Below, in pieces: positions 1 to 11,562 of a stretch of DNA of 64,000 bases (positions within the stretch are counted from its first letter, which is position 1; the number at the start of each line of letters is the position of its first letter). The position numbers and the translations under genes were made by a program. The notes beneath the pieces are model-generated. The model ran no database searches. It saw only the letters and a list, made by a program, of their open reading frames with translations, and was not told where the DNA came from. Source of the DNA: Aureobasidium sp. EXF-3400 (taxonomy: Eukaryota > Ascomycota > Dothideomycetes > Dothideales > Saccotheciaceae). The DNA is taken from contig SWBL01000014.1 in assembly GCA_024195585.1 (NCBI GenBank), positions 211,681 to 275,680 of the forward strand, in the 5' to 3' direction.

Positions 1-1468
1 CCAATGTTGTGAGCGACGTCTTTCGTGGACTTTGGAGAATTGTCCGAAGTCTGGGCGCTCACGGTTGGGCAGTGACCAACAAGGTCGACCAATATGCCAA
101 CATACCACTCAAAGTCGGTAATGTTGGAATATGTGTCTCTTGAGCACATGTCCAGTATCTTCTCGATGACACTCTGGCGGTAGTCTTCAGGAAGCGACGG
201 GGCTTCAGAAGAGCGCGCTTCTCGCCTTCGCAACGATTCAGCTGCCTCTTCGTCATCCGAGTCCCCCGAAGGAACTACGCCAGCATGCATGCCTCTGTCG
301 TTGGTCGGATCATCAGCGGCCGAGGCCGGAGTAGCCTCTCTAAGCTGTCGAAGAAGACGTTCAACAATAGGCATGAGGTTGCTAGAATCGACCATTCCAG
401 AGACCAAATCTAGAGCTCTGGTACGAATCGAGATATCGGGATCATCAATACACTCAACAACAACGTCAGAGTGTAATGCGACAAGCTGAGGATGAGAAGC
501 AACGATCTTGTTGAAGGCAAGCAGAGCGACGTATTTCAAGTTGGGGTCACCCTCAACAACAAGCATGCCGCGGAGCTTGCTCACACAGAGACGAGCGATC
601 TCATCTCCTTCGACAGTTCCTTCTGCACCGTCCAGAATGCCACCCTGAATAATACCGTTAATACACTCGTAGAGCAAACTCATTGCGGGAGTTGTCTTGA
701 TCAAAGTTGTCAGGGGAGGCAGGAGCTTCTTGATCAGTCTGGGCTCCAGGGGTACAAGGGTAGCGAAGAGCTTGATGATCTTGATGGCCATCCAGTTGTT
801 GGAGCCTTGGACCAGTAACTCAAAGAGACGAGGAGCCAGGGGCAAGAAATCGTGTGGCCTTCTCCAGCCTAGCTCACAGACGACATTGATGATGGCAGCA
901 GTGACGCTCGAATCCTCGTTCTCGTCAAGCAGACGCTCTTTTATCTTTGGCCATGCTGGGCGAAGGGTCTCTGGGTAGACCAGGGCCAGACGGTATAGGG
1001 TGACAATGGTCTTCTTGCGAATTGTGGGCGAGGAATGAGTGAGGCGGGGTAGGAGGTCAGTCAAGAGCGAGTTGGCCATGGAGGGGTTGACGACATGAGG
1101 AATGGTGACCAGGGGAAGACCGATGGTAGGAAGTTGCGGCGAGTTCAGGTCCTTCTTGAGCAGGTTCTCGGCCAGCATCAAGACCTCGGTGTCTGGGCGG
1201 AAGGTCTGGACAGCAGCGAGATAGCCGACGCGCTTCTGCAGGTACTTCTGGCTGGACATGACCTCGAGAACGTTGAACGAGGCCCAAGACATGTCGTGGC
1301 CGAACATTTCGAGGTAGACGAGCTTGAGTAGAGCCGTGGCCTTGTTGTCCATGTCAGGACTGCGAACTTCGCGGCGGCATTCCTTCAGACTGTTCTGTAT
1401 GTATTCCTTCTCATTGCCCTTGTGATTCCGCATGCCCCGGATAAGGGCGTAAAGATCTTTTTCGAACC
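1..1468 (-). CDS. APL5: AP-3 adaptor complex subunit delta (N-terminal part, cut by window edge)
   Basis: Large subunit of the AP-3 adaptor, which sorts cargo from Golgi/endosomes to the vacuole. The minus-strand reading is open from about 1468 to the window start (about 488 residues) and carries the adaptin N-terminal trunk: FEKDLYALIRG, the IRNHKGNE-like box (MRNHKGNE), DMDNKATALLKLVYLEMFGHD, and the very conserved MSWASFNVLEVMSS and KRVGYLAAVQ segments, followed by HEAT-type helices. The C-terminal hinge and ear lie outside the window. The first exon is not resolved: the frame is closed by a stop just upstream of RFEKDLY, so a short 5' exon must be spliced on from between 1480 and 1740; the sequence TTACTACGACCAG before the exon looks like a branch/acceptor. 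Divergent from MED8. Confidence 0.9.
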
Positions 1469-1862
1469 TGGTCGTAGTAAGTCGCCGTCGCTATGGCCAT
1501 AGTCGCATCTTGGTGAAGCCTACATGATTGCGCTGCGGGCCTACAAGGCGTCACGCGAGGTTGAGTGCGGTCGCAGAGATAGCTTTGTGGTCCTATATCG
1601 ATACCGGCATTATATCTGCAGCATAGCGAGCGCGAATCGAAAGAGTGTCTGCAAGAAGATGGCGACTCGTCGTGTTTGCTAATCAACACCGCTCGACCAC
1701 TTTGGAGAGTCTCGGTCAAAGTGGCAGGAGCGAGCGTCATCGCGCATAACCCACCACTTGGATATGTGTCGGCTTGTGCAATTCCATCCCACGCTTATGC
1801 AGCTCCACCATCAGCGAGCATTCTATCCATCAACTCTCTCTTTTACTGATATACCTAACAAC
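1469..1862. promoter_or_regulatory. Divergent APL5/MED8 intergenic region
   Basis: It should contain the unresolved first exon of the AP-3 delta gene on the minus strand and the promoter and 5' UTR of MED8 on the plus strand. An open minus reading across 1480-1740 has no family resemblance I recognise. No clear TATA box was seen. Confidence 0.5.
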
Positions 1863-2707
1863 ATGTCGGTTGAATCGCTGCGCTCACTAGAGCAGGTGCG
1901 CCAGCGTCTGAACACGCTCGCCAACACGATTGGCAAACTGCTGCACGATCTAGACAGCAACGACCCCCTCCCTTCGTGGTATGCGACAAGACCATGCTCG
2001 TGCCCATCCAACTGCTCACTAATGCCCAAGCCCTTGAACACAGGCCCTCACTGCAAAACTCTGCCAACCTACTCTACCACAACCTCGACTCGCTCCACAA
2101 GGTCCTTGCCGGTGCTCAGCCTCTCCTCGCAAACGCTCACGTCTACCCTCTGCCCTCGTACCCAGGCCGCACCCAGGAAGACCTGCTCACCCAACTGCTG
2201 CGCAAAAAGTTACAGCCACAAGTCGAAGACTGGATTGCCAATGGCGAACGACATGCCGCGGATAATGCTATCGACCCCAATCACACCAATGGCTCCTCTG
2301 CGAATCCTACTGTTTCCGATCCACAACCCATGAGCACAACCCAGTTGACCGATCTCTGGGAATGGGCCGGTCGGGAAGGCAACAGAATCGCTCGCGACAT
2401 GGGCGCTGACGCCTTTGACGACGTTTTCACCCTCGAAGAACACGAACTCGGCATCGAGACTATCGTTACTGGTCTGCGTCGCAAACTGTGGGATAGCGAC
2501 GACGAAGACGAGGACGAAGAAGGGGATGCACAAGCAAAAGCAAAAGACGACAAACACCTCGATATGGATGTGGACATGGTAGACACCATCCCCGAGCCTG
2601 TTAAAAGACTACAACGACACAATGTCGACCCTTCAAAGCCGCCAATGAGCATCGAACACATATTGAGATTCGCTCTGACCGCCAGAGAACCCCCGAACGC
2701 CGTGTAA
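1863..2707 (+). CDS. MED8: Mediator complex subunit 8
   Basis: Head-module subunit of Mediator, bridging transcription factors and RNA polymerase II in the nucleus. Two exons, 1863-1978 and 2044-2707 (259 residues). The 65-base intron has a GTATGC donor, a CACTAAT branch and an ACACAG acceptor; splicing yields the MED8 block NDPLPSW-PSLQNSANLL, and removes a frame break that is otherwise present. Visible features: N-terminal helix (SLEQVRQRLNTLANTIGKLL), the VYPLPSYPGRTQEDLLTQLLRKKL block typical of fungal MED8, then an acidic DDEDEDEEGD stretch and a C-terminal helix (MSIEHILRFALT). The length fits the family. The GTG-initiated reading from 1976 is an artefact of skipping the intron. Confidence 0.88.
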
Positions 2708-3498
2708 TCAGCCTTCTACGCTACTGCTTTGCTCTTTTTCACATATGCCATGACCGAACAGGTCGTTCTGCTATTTAAAAGCTAGAGCTTGTCATAAGGC
2801 TCAAGTTCAAAGGGATACGTTACTGTGGTGCTGTGGACAAGTCTCATAGATATCGAGAGAAATGAAGCTTGAATTCAGATGCGCCGAATGATCTGGTCAG
2901 AATAACGTGACTTGAATGCAAACCCCACCCCCTCCCCTATGTCAGCCTAGCTATCTATTTCAAATCGCCATTCAGGAACCCGTCGCACAATAAAGGTTTC
3001 ACTCGCATGTAGTTCATGTCCCTTCCCGCCTTGCCTGTTCCTGTCTTTCTCGTGTCCCTCGTGTCATTCCGTCTTCACACCTCATGCCCCTTCGTTGACA
3101 AATGAATGTTTCCGTCTACATCGCTTCCGTGAAAAAAATACTTGTGCGAAATAACGACATCCAATCAAGACTCGCAGGAGGATATGCAATAATCAAAACG
3201 CGTGATCAGGGTTGACAGTTGCTGTGTGCAGAGCATGACTTGAGTCGTCTCATCTTTGTGCCGCGGTCGGATCTTTCTCGTGAGGCTCAAGTGATGTCCT
3301 GAATCTTTGAATCACTCTCACAGATCTTGTTGTCGGTGTTTGAGCCGAGGGCATTGGTGATACGATTGCACTCCGAAGTCGGTCGTTGGTGTTTCCTGTC
3401 CAGCAAGTGTGAATTGCGTAAGAAGTGTCCGTGATGATAACCATAGTTTCATGTTGCTGGTGTTCTCGGTGAGGTTGGCTTTGAACGCTGATAGTGTT
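2708..3498. other. Intergenic, convergent 3' ends
   Basis: Region between the 3' end of MED8 and the 3' end of the small minus-strand gene. Short minus-strand openings at 3250-3480 have no recognisable similarity and may be 3' UTR or a second exon of the small gene. No RNA gene or repeat was seen. Confidence 0.5.
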
Positions 3499-3681
3499 TC
3501 ATCGCCATTTGTTGACAATGTGAGCATCCCGAGAGGAGGGCTCAGAAGGTCCATATCTGACACCAGGACCGTAGTTGTGAACGACAACCTTGGTGCTGGA
3601 TACAACTGGTTTGCCGCCGGACGAGTTGGACGAGGGCGTCTTGCCGCCCGAAGACTTGGAGGAGGTGTTGTTCGAGGGCAT
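3499..3681 (-). CDS. Small Ser/Gly/Lys-rich protein of unknown function
   Basis: An open frame of 60 residues with a biased N-terminus (SSKSSGGKTPSSNSSGGKP), then VVVHNYGPGVRYGPSEPSSRD. I do not recognise the family. Evidence that it is a gene: the ATG is preceded by a long CA-rich leader typical of fungal 5' UTRs, and a TATA-like AGTATAAA lies about 170 bases upstream (3852-3859 on the plus strand). The C-terminus is uncertain, because GGTCCTG/GTGTCAG could be a donor that splices to a downstream exon in 3250-3450; no convincing branch site was found, so the unspliced 60-residue reading is reported. Confidence 0.4.
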   Translation of the reverse strand: MPSNNTSSKSSGGKTPSSNSSGGKPVVSSTKVVVHNYGPGVRYGPSEPSSRDAHIVNKWR

Positions 3682-5175
3682 GATGATGGTATGCGGTAGA
3701 GATAATGGGATCGAATGTGGTTGTATTGTTGTTTGGTTGTGGTGTTGGTTTGGCGTGCAGTCGTGATGTTACTTGCTAGTTGGTGGGCAGATGGAATATG
3801 GTAAGTGGGAGAGGGAAGAAAAGGTCAATCTCTTACGGCACAGACGTGGTCTTTATACTTGGAAGGGGAGAGGAACAAGGGAACAACCAAGAGGTCAGTG
3901 GCTATGCGGCCAAGGCACATCCACCCTCTCTGCGACGAGGTGTGCCACGATGATGAGATGGACCAAGTTGACGCAAGCAAACCTCGGCCGCGGCCGCGAC
4001 TGCACAATGTTGAGGGACTTGGGCCGAAAGTAACAGGCAACTACGTCGTGACCTTGCTCGGCCACCGACCTACCAGGACACAGCCCCAAGGACCGAAGAG
4101 TCATACTCTCAAGGCGACAGACCAAGGACAGCAAGGCCGAAGCACCGTTGGCATGATGCCAAAGGCAGCCGTCAAGGACCAGAGCGTTGAAGACTCGAAT
4201 TCCATGCGCGTTACACAGTCTAAGGGGGTACCTGCAGTACTCCAGGCACAACTCGGTTGTTAGGATACGATGCAAGGAACGAGCAGGTCAATGAGAGAGA
4301 GCTGATGTTTAGGCTGCCATCCACCCGTCCTCAGGCTAGTGGCTGCCTGGGGGGTACGTTCGTCGGTGTACACATCCCTCAGAATGTAACAGCAGGATGC
4401 GATGGCAGCGCAGCATCACCGCCAGAACAGCACTTCGGTGATGTAGTTTCGATAGAGGCGGTGCTACAATCAAAGGGCGGCGCAGTTGAGGTGAAGCTGC
4501 CAAAGATGGAGTCAAGTCGCGTTGGTGGCCCGTGCATCGAGCACGCGGCCAACACGAAACCCAATCTGCCCTGTTTCAAACAACCTTCTCTGACAGAGGA
4601 ATCGATGAGAATAGAACACGGGTGGTTGTCCCTCTCCACTCGGAACCTGAGAACGCGTTACACTGAGGAGCCATGTGTCTGCGTGTAGACCAATCTCGTA
4701 TCTCGTGCCCTGCCGTCACAAACACATCGCCAACACCCGCGTCATGCCTTCACATGTAAGTGGACGCAGGTCCATTCAGCAAGTACAAAAGACTGTCATC
4801 GCTATGCGATATGTCACATGAATACAGATCCTGGCTGTTGACGGATAGAGATGTCTCCGACTTATGCCGCCCAAGCAATCAACAATAGACAAGATTAGAC
4901 ATCATGGTTCATGTGCCTATGAAGCATCGTCCTTCGCGTCACTGATGTGTAGCCATCCCAGAGCAGTCACTCCGTCCCTCCTCGAGCTTCCTCCGCACAT
5001 TTACAGCAACTCGAATTCGTCTCATCGCTTATTCTCCCACTCGACCTTTCTTATGCATAACAAGATATTGCAATGTTGTACTAGACATGTCAAATAGACT
5101 GTTTCATTGATCAGATCAAGACATCTCAGACTGGCTAGCCGCTGTTATACAAGATGCATGCTGAAATCATCGTCA
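3682..5175. other. Gene-poor intergenic region
   Basis: Holds the leader and promoter of the small gene (to about 3900). Overlapping open readings at 3773-4688 on both strands and at 4864-5328 on the plus strand show no family motif and no codon bias that distinguishes one strand, so I call no gene there. The last part is the 3' flank of the AAA ATPase. Confidence 0.5.
3852..3859 (-). promoter_or_regulatory. TATA-like box of the small gene
   Basis: AGTATAAA on the minus strand, about 170 bases before the ATG at 3681, followed by a CA/CT-rich leader. Position and composition fit a fungal core promoter. Confidence 0.4.
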
Positions 5176-6705
5176 TTAGATCTTGAGAGCTTTCATGGCC
5201 TCCCCTGGATCTTGCTCAAGCTCGTCTCTGAGAATCTTGATCTGCTTCTTGAGCTGTTGCCACAAAGGAAGCTTGTCCAAGTCGGTGTCATGGTGTCCTT
5301 CTTCCTTACCGCTGACTGCCAGAGCTAGCAAGGATGCCACAAAGGCCTCCTGCATATATGCAAAGGAGAAGCCATCGGTGATCGACGACACTGCCTCACA
5401 GACTCTGTCTGGAAACTCAACCTCTTTGTTATCCTTGAGTTTCGCCTGCCAGAACTTTGCGTACTTGACACGCTGCTCGTGATTCGGGTTGGGGAAAAGG
5501 TACTTGCGATCGAAGCGGGAAGGACGCTTGGAAATTCCGGGATCCAGACGATCGAGGTGACTGGAAGAAGCAGTCAGCAAAAGTCCTACTACGGCGGTTC
5601 AACCTCTCCATGAGCCTGTTCTAGCCATCGTGCTCGCTGGTTGTCTGATACATAGCCCACCAAATCGGTTCATTGAGCCTTTCACATACTTTGTGGATCC
5701 AACCATGAAGATTCCATCGTTCGAACGCAGGCCATCCACCTCATTCAGGAAGTAACTGCGGGTTTGATTGGTGATGATGGAGTCGAGATCCTCAAATATA
5801 AGGAAGCAGGGGGCGTAACGACGAGCTTGTCCGAAGATCAGGGAGAGTGAGTACTCAGGGCCACCGTAACTGCGAGTTGTAAGCTTCCAGCTACGTCAGA
5901 TCAAAATATATACATACCTAACGAGTGACTTGACGTATAGAGTAGGAACCGGGTCCTTGCGTTTGTAGAGCGAGTGCATCAAAGCCTTAATACTGATCGT
6001 TTTTCCGTTCCCGGGGGGACCCCAAAAAATGGAGCCTCTTTTCCAAGGCACCTTGAGCTTTTGGTAAGTATCTTGGCCATCGTAGAAGTTGTCGACAGTT
6101 TTGATCAGGTCTTTCTTCATGTCTTCGTCGAGGATGACATTGCTCCATTCTGCTTCCTGAATGCTATCCCACAACTCGTGGTTCTTCTGCCAGTAGCCTT
6201 GATCAAAGACAAGGACTGCTCCATTCACGCTGTTGGTAAAGCGCCCAGCTTCGAGCAGAAGCTTCTCGGTTGCCTGGATCGAAGAGGACAAGACGTACTG
6301 GTTGCGGACGACTGGATAGTATCCTTGACCGTCACGACCTTCGGCAATGTAGACCACATACTCCTTACCCTCCCAATCGACCAGGAACTTGCCAAACTTG
6401 ACGCTGTCAACTAGTCTACCCTGGTCGCCAGTGAGGCGCTTGGCAGGCGGTGCAAAATCTCGAAGGTACAAACGGTCGTTCTCTTTGTCGATTGGAGCAG
6501 CAGCGGCCTTTCCAGAGGCAGCGAACGCCATGATGTTGCATGAGCTCACCGGCGTCACAGTTAGGTGTAGTTGGGGATACTCGCGGCGAATAGCTTCGAT
6601 CAGCACGGCATTGGTGTCCACGCGAACGCCGGAGGCATGTTCGAAGTATGCATTTGATGTCTCATTGGCGAAGCTCGGGTTGGAAACAAAGTTCTCTCCC
6701 GTCAT
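5176..6705 (-). CDS. AAA-family ATPase, uncharacterised fungal type
   Basis: Three exons: 5918-6705, 5690-5869, 5561-complement exon 5176-5560 (450 residues). Introns are 48 and 129 bases with GTATGT and GTATGTG donors; both splices restore diagnostic motifs. The N-terminal ~220 residues are a family-specific domain I cannot name. The AAA core has Walker A GPPGNGKT, Walker B LIFEDLD, sensor-1 GSTNHLDRLDP created across the second splice, and an arginine-finger segment RPSRFDRKYLF. The C-terminal lid is helical and ends in a Lys/Glu-rich helix. No transmembrane segment or targeting peptide is obvious, so it is probably soluble. It resembles annotated 'P-loop NTPase / 26S protease regulatory subunit-like' fungal proteins rather than true proteasomal Rpt subunits; substrate unknown. 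Confidence 0.85.
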
Positions 6706-7504
6706 GATGGAGAGACTGGTGGTGGATGTGCTTAGTATCCAGAATGTGTCTTTATTCTCGAGTTGAGATGTGACGCAGTCACAGCGGGATTCGTCGGTAA
6801 GTAATGTGTGCAGTCTTGCAAGAAGCCCTGGGTCGTGCAGGGAAGAGAGAAGAGGAGTGAAGGGGACAAGATAAACAAGATAGCAAGGTGATGCCTAGCT
6901 TGCGAGGCGCGGGGTACCGAAGGAACGAGCTATCGAAGGATGCAGTCCAACGAGTGCAGGAGATCATCGTCTCTGAGTTCAGATCCTTCTATTTTCGTCT
7001 TGTATTCCAGGCACCAGCACATGTCGTTTTTTCATTCCATAAAAGAGCCTCCGAACTGATAATATAGAACCATGCGCATGTGGAGTGCTCATCAGGGTAT
7101 TCAGCCAGGGTATCCCACCTAGCATGGAGACCATGACGTCACTTGAGATTCTGTCCAGCCTGGTCGGCAGACTGTACTGGCGCACTTCGACGTCGAGTAT
7201 TATGCTATGCCACTGATGATACACATGTCATCGTAGGAAAACTTGTCCAGTCTCATGGTTCTAGGAGAAGAGACATCCATTGCGTGCTTGAATGTTGGAA
7301 TGGCGTCGGTAACAACAAGGCAATAACACCGATTGCGGGGGCTTCCACGTCTTTCTAGAGCACGCCTGATGCGTAATATGAGGTTCATGACTTTACGCCT
7401 CAAACCAGGAACCATAACCATACCTTGTCTCCCCAGTCATACATATTGAGCATTTGAACAAAACAACAACTAAGCCGATCTCGTTACACTCAAATACTCC
7501 AATC
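6706..7504. promoter_or_regulatory. Divergent AAA ATPase / SDR intergenic region
   Basis: About 800 bases between two divergent starts. Short openings at 6779-7421 have no recognisable motif. The last 50 bases before the SDR start are AC-rich leader (AACAAAACAACAACTAAGCC). Confidence 0.5.
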
Positions 7505-8483
7505 ATGTCGACTGTCCTATCACTCGAAGGAAAGACTGCCATCGTTACTGGAGGTGCTGGAGGCCTAGGTCTCGCTATCACAGAACTCTTCCTGGAAGCA
7601 GGAGCAAATGTGGTCGCTGCCGACATCAACACGGATCTGGTCCAGAAATTTGAGGCTTCTCACGACAAGTCGAAAACATTTGCCGTCGAAGCAAATGTGA
7701 CGCTAGAGGATGACATACATGATTTGTTCAAAGCAACAATCAAGCGATTTGGTCAAATCGACATCATCGTCAACAATGCAGGACTTACTGATCGTCTTGG
7801 TGAGTAAATCCAGGCCAATTGACACAGCAAGTGGTTGCGTGGTTCCTTAGTGTCGTGTTCCTCGAGATTGGTGGCCAACACGAAGGACTCGTGAATTGCG
7901 TGTGAAGAAGGTCGATTTGTTTCTTTATGAGGCTGGGTTTGCTGACTCACTGCGTTTTTAGATCCGGTAGGCTCATTAGAGAAGGACCTTTGGGACCGTA
8001 TCATCGCGGTAAATCTGACTGCCCCCATGATGGTCACCAAGCTTGGCGTGAACCACATGTTAGAGAAAAAGATCAAGGGCTCGATCATCAACATCGGATC
8101 CGTGGCCGCGCTACGCGGCTTTGCAGCTGGTAAATTGGGTTTCCACAAAGATAAAGTTGAACACGGTGCTAACACGCTTCTTCGCAGGCGCTGCTTATAC
8201 CTCATCGAAGCATGGTCTTGTAGGCTTGACAAAAAACACAGCTGCGTTCTACACGGAAAAGGGTATCCGGTGCAATGCTGTCCTCCCGTCAGGAATGGAG
8301 ACCAACATCTCCAGTACCATCAAAAGTATAAACGACGAGGGCTATCTTACCATGATGAAGGGACCCGTGACCATGGTCAATCCCAAGGAGGTTGCTCAGA
8401 CCGTCTTGTTCCTGGCCTCAGATGCCTCGAGCACAGTAAGCGGATCATGTATCGCTACAGACCTTGGTTATGCAGCTTCTTGA
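7505..8483 (+). CDS. Short-chain dehydrogenase/reductase (SDR)
   Basis: Classical NAD(P)-dependent SDR of 252 residues; the substrate cannot be read from sequence. Exons 7505-7799, 7962-8129 and 8188-8483, with GTGAGT and GTAAAT donors and TTTTAG and CGCAG acceptors. Visible motifs: cofactor glycine box TGGAGGLG near residue 17, an aspartate after beta-2 (AADINTD) suggesting NAD preference, the NNAG motif near residue 93, the catalytic serine region (NIGSVAAL), and catalytic YTSSK immediately after the second splice. It ends with the usual GSCIATDLGYAAS segment. No targeting signal. It stands alone, not in a metabolic cluster. Confidence 0.93.
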
Positions 8484-10569
8484 TCCAAGCATCTAGAACA
8501 CCAAGAAATCAATTGTTGCAACACACAATCTCCACACGCCGTGCGCAAAACAGATCAGGGATAATCTTACGATTGGGACATGCATCGTAACCTCGTGCAA
8601 AGACGCGAGTGAAAAGGCGGGCTGTTCAGACTTTGTGATGTTCTCGTACGCAAGCATCCTGGGAGATGCTAGCTGGCAAGACATGGTTTGACGCCAGTAG
8701 TAAAGTGGAGTGTCGGTGAGGATGATCAATAATGTCGCTTCAAAACATATAAACTTAATGTTGAGTAATAATATAGAGAACATGTGCATACCCAATCAGG
8801 AACCTCATCAGCGTAGCTGCAGGCTAGTACATGAACAGCGAGGGCTAAGTGTACTGTACTCTATGCTATTCTCGTTCGACCCTTCGGTGGTTTTCTGATT
8901 GGCCTCGCCTTACCAACGAGAGGGCTCTCATCCTTCCGCGCTCGCTAGCTGAACCACAAAGCTGCGAATAAAGACGAGTCGCGCAGGTCAACCCATGTCG
9001 ACTCCATACTGTCTACTTGCATAGGATGTTTCAGAGTTGAAAACAGGAGCTGTAGGATTCTGGGCCGCAGAAGTGCGGGATTAAGAGCGTGAGACTTGGG
9101 AGAATATCACAATCGTTGCAAGTGTATAACAAGAACTTCCAGAAGAACATCATACATGCTGGAGCGTCTGCGTTGGTGACCCAGTACTACCAAGGCGTTG
9201 ACCGGTAACGGCCCTTGGACAGTGTGCACGAGTATCGTTTTTGTCATCCACGGCATCTCGGATAGAACTGGCGGGCGAGAGCTCGTTGATCCATCACCGT
9301 GCACACTATCCGCCAGATCTCCGTTCCGCCGGCCCATTCGTCGTGTCATACAACCGAACATTACCAAACCGAAATCACCAGCGAGAACCGAGGGCTCGAG
9401 ACAACATCCGGCGCTCGAGATTTCGAGCATTTGTAAGGTGTCCACAACAGCGACAGAGGCGTGCGCAAACCCCTTGATGAAGCGTTCGTGCGGCTCGCGT
9501 TTACCTTTTCGCGACGGGCTCGCGGCTATTGATCGACGGATAATCATGCACCGAAGGAGAAGATCGGTCGAGCAAGCGATTAGCCGAGAGCAGACTCAGA
9601 AAGGGAACACGAGATGCAGCAATTTGAGCATTCTGCAAGCCGGCGCGATGTTGTGAACAATATTTTGATTGACCTGCCTGAATGGACGAACTTTCACTTG
9701 GTTGAGATGAAGCCTTTTCGCGCACTGATGGCGTTGCTTGGCCTCGAGAGGTAAGCAAATTATTCACGTTCGGTGGCGTTTCGTTATTTGCTTTGCGACG
9801 CCTGAAAGCCAGACTCTCGACATCTGTCATCCATCTGGGAAGCCACGGCATCGGAGACAAGCTCTCGCGATGGCGCACTTCGAGAATGGAAACGACGAGC
9901 AAAGGCATCACGCGCGGGGTGCAGAGACTCAAAGGGTGCCGCGGCAAAGGATCGTCGCCTGGGCTGACATCGTCGAATTGTTGGCAACAAGTCCCAGGAT
10001 ATATGCAATCGGTTTGAGAGCCATTGTGTCGGCTTCCTCGAGCGAACTCTCGACACACCCAGAGACATGGCTCATGCAGGGTATGCAAGGACCTCGCGGA
10101 GACGGCGGCTTGTCGGACATTGTTGAGGTCCTCCGGACAACTGACAACGAGGCCATACGTAAAATTTCGTGTGCTTACACTATGTCCTACTAAGGGAAGC
10201 CTCAGGAATAGGTCTCAAAGACACTTGACAGATCAGGGAATCGAACCACTTGATCACTAGGTAGGGTTGACAAAGCAATTGTGGTTGGAAACAAGACAAG
10301 CAACGGTTCTGTCCCTCACAACATCAGCGGCACATCAGGACCTTCCGCACGCTAGCCAGAGCTAAACAGACTCCACGCGGAGTACCCCAGGTAAACAATC
10401 TCGTCATGAGCTAGCGGTACCGAATATATTATGTAGCTCCCCCCTTGCCGTTCGATTTTTTCCATCTCTCCGCATTATCAACCCTCCTATCCCTTCGACT
10501 CGATCCACTTGCTGGTAGCAGTCCACTCCATCTCTTCTCAACTTCTCCTCAACACAACAATCCTCCAAT
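8484..10569. other. Long unassigned region with overlapping open readings
   Basis: Two kilobases without a gene I can name. From about 9100 to 10190 the DNA is GC-rich and several frames on both strands stay open (for example minus 9107-9547 and 9501-10088, plus 9198-9656 and 9738-10193). The minus readings include Ser/Arg-rich segments and could be exons of a divergent or decayed gene, but I found no splice set giving a consistent protein. The final 130 bases (from about 10440) are a CT-rich leader of the downstream transporter. Confidence 0.45.
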
Positions 10570-11562
10570 ATGTCTACTGACAGGAGCAGAACGCTATCAA
10601 CGCCGAAGGCTACGCCAAAGAGACCAACGGTCTCAATGGTGTCAATGGCTACGACCACGCACCTGCCAACCTCGCTCCCATGAAGCAGCGCAAGCCCTAC
10701 GACTATGGCGGCAATCCTCTGGCACATATCAACACTGGTGAATCTGTCCGCCTTCCTGCCTTCGGTGGTGAATTCCAGCCCGGTCTCTACAAGCCCATCG
10801 CCGACCGCAAGTTCGCCAACCCTGCACCTCTCGGCCTGAGCGCTTTCGCTCTCACCACCTTTGTCCTCTCTCTTATCAACCTTGGTACTCGTGGCATTAC
10901 TGAGCCCAACATCGTTGTTGGTGCCGCCTTCGCTTACGGTGGTCTCGTCCAGCTCCTCGCTGGCATGTGGTATGTGCCCAAGGCATCACCGAAGATTTTG
11001 CGACAGTAACTAACAACCATTCAGGGAGATGGCTGTCGGCAACACTTTCGGTGCCACTGCTCTTTCGTCTTACGGCGGTTTCTGGATTGGCACTGCCATC
11101 ATCCTGACTCCTGGTGGCTTCGAAATCGCTAGCGCTTACGAGGGTACTTCATTCGACGACGTGTTTGGTTTCTATCTGATGGTAAGCAAAAGCACATCAA
11201 GACACCCAGCACGCTCGAAGCTGACATCTGATTAGGGCTGGTTTATCTTCACCTTCATTCTGCTTCTTTGCACGCTACGCTCGACTGTCGCCTTCTTCTT
11301 CCTCTTCTTTACCCTCGATCTTGCCTTCCTCATGCTTGGTATCTCCTACCTCCAGCACGGAAACGTCGCTTGCCTCAGAGCCGGTGGTGCTTTCGGTATC
11401 CTCGCTGCATTCGCTGCTTGGTACAACGCGCTGGCCGGTATCGCCGACTCCAGCAACTCGTTCTTCATCATTCCCGTCGCTCACTTCCCCTGGTCCGACA
11501 AGGGTCGCGAGAAGCGCGAGAAGGTTGACAACTCTGAGGCTCGTGCTGCCGAGTCAGTCTAA
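10570..11562 (+). CDS. GPR1/FUN34/YaaH-family membrane transporter, with an apparent N-terminal frame break
   Basis: Six-helix plasma-membrane protein of the acetate/ammonium transporter family. Exons to 10969, 11025-11181 and 11236-11562. The clear in-frame part starts at the ATG at 10680 (257 residues): NPLAHINTGE and GGEFQPGLYKPIADRKFANPAPLGL, then hydrophobic helices including FALTTFVLSLINLGT, LLAGMWEMAVGNTFGATALSSYGGFWI (formed across the first splice), FTFILLLCTLRSTVAFFFLFFTLDLAFLMLGI and GILAAFAAWYNALAGI, with a charged C-tail. In-frame coding-like sequence continues upstream to 10583 with C-rich third positions, but the only nearby ATG (10570, MSTD...) is one base out of frame with it. 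Either the start is 10680, or there is a one-base deletion or sequencing error near 10580. Confidence 0.88.

Noticed and set aside
3805..4688. Plus-strand openings of 152 and 143 residues
   Set aside because: No domain, no splice consistency, both strands equally open; likely promoter/leader and intergenic sequence.
10200..10330. tRNA-like GGTTCGATTCCC on the minus strand
   Set aside because: It looks like a T-arm, but the 5-base stem does not pair (two mismatches of five) and no D-arm or anticodon arm fits around it.
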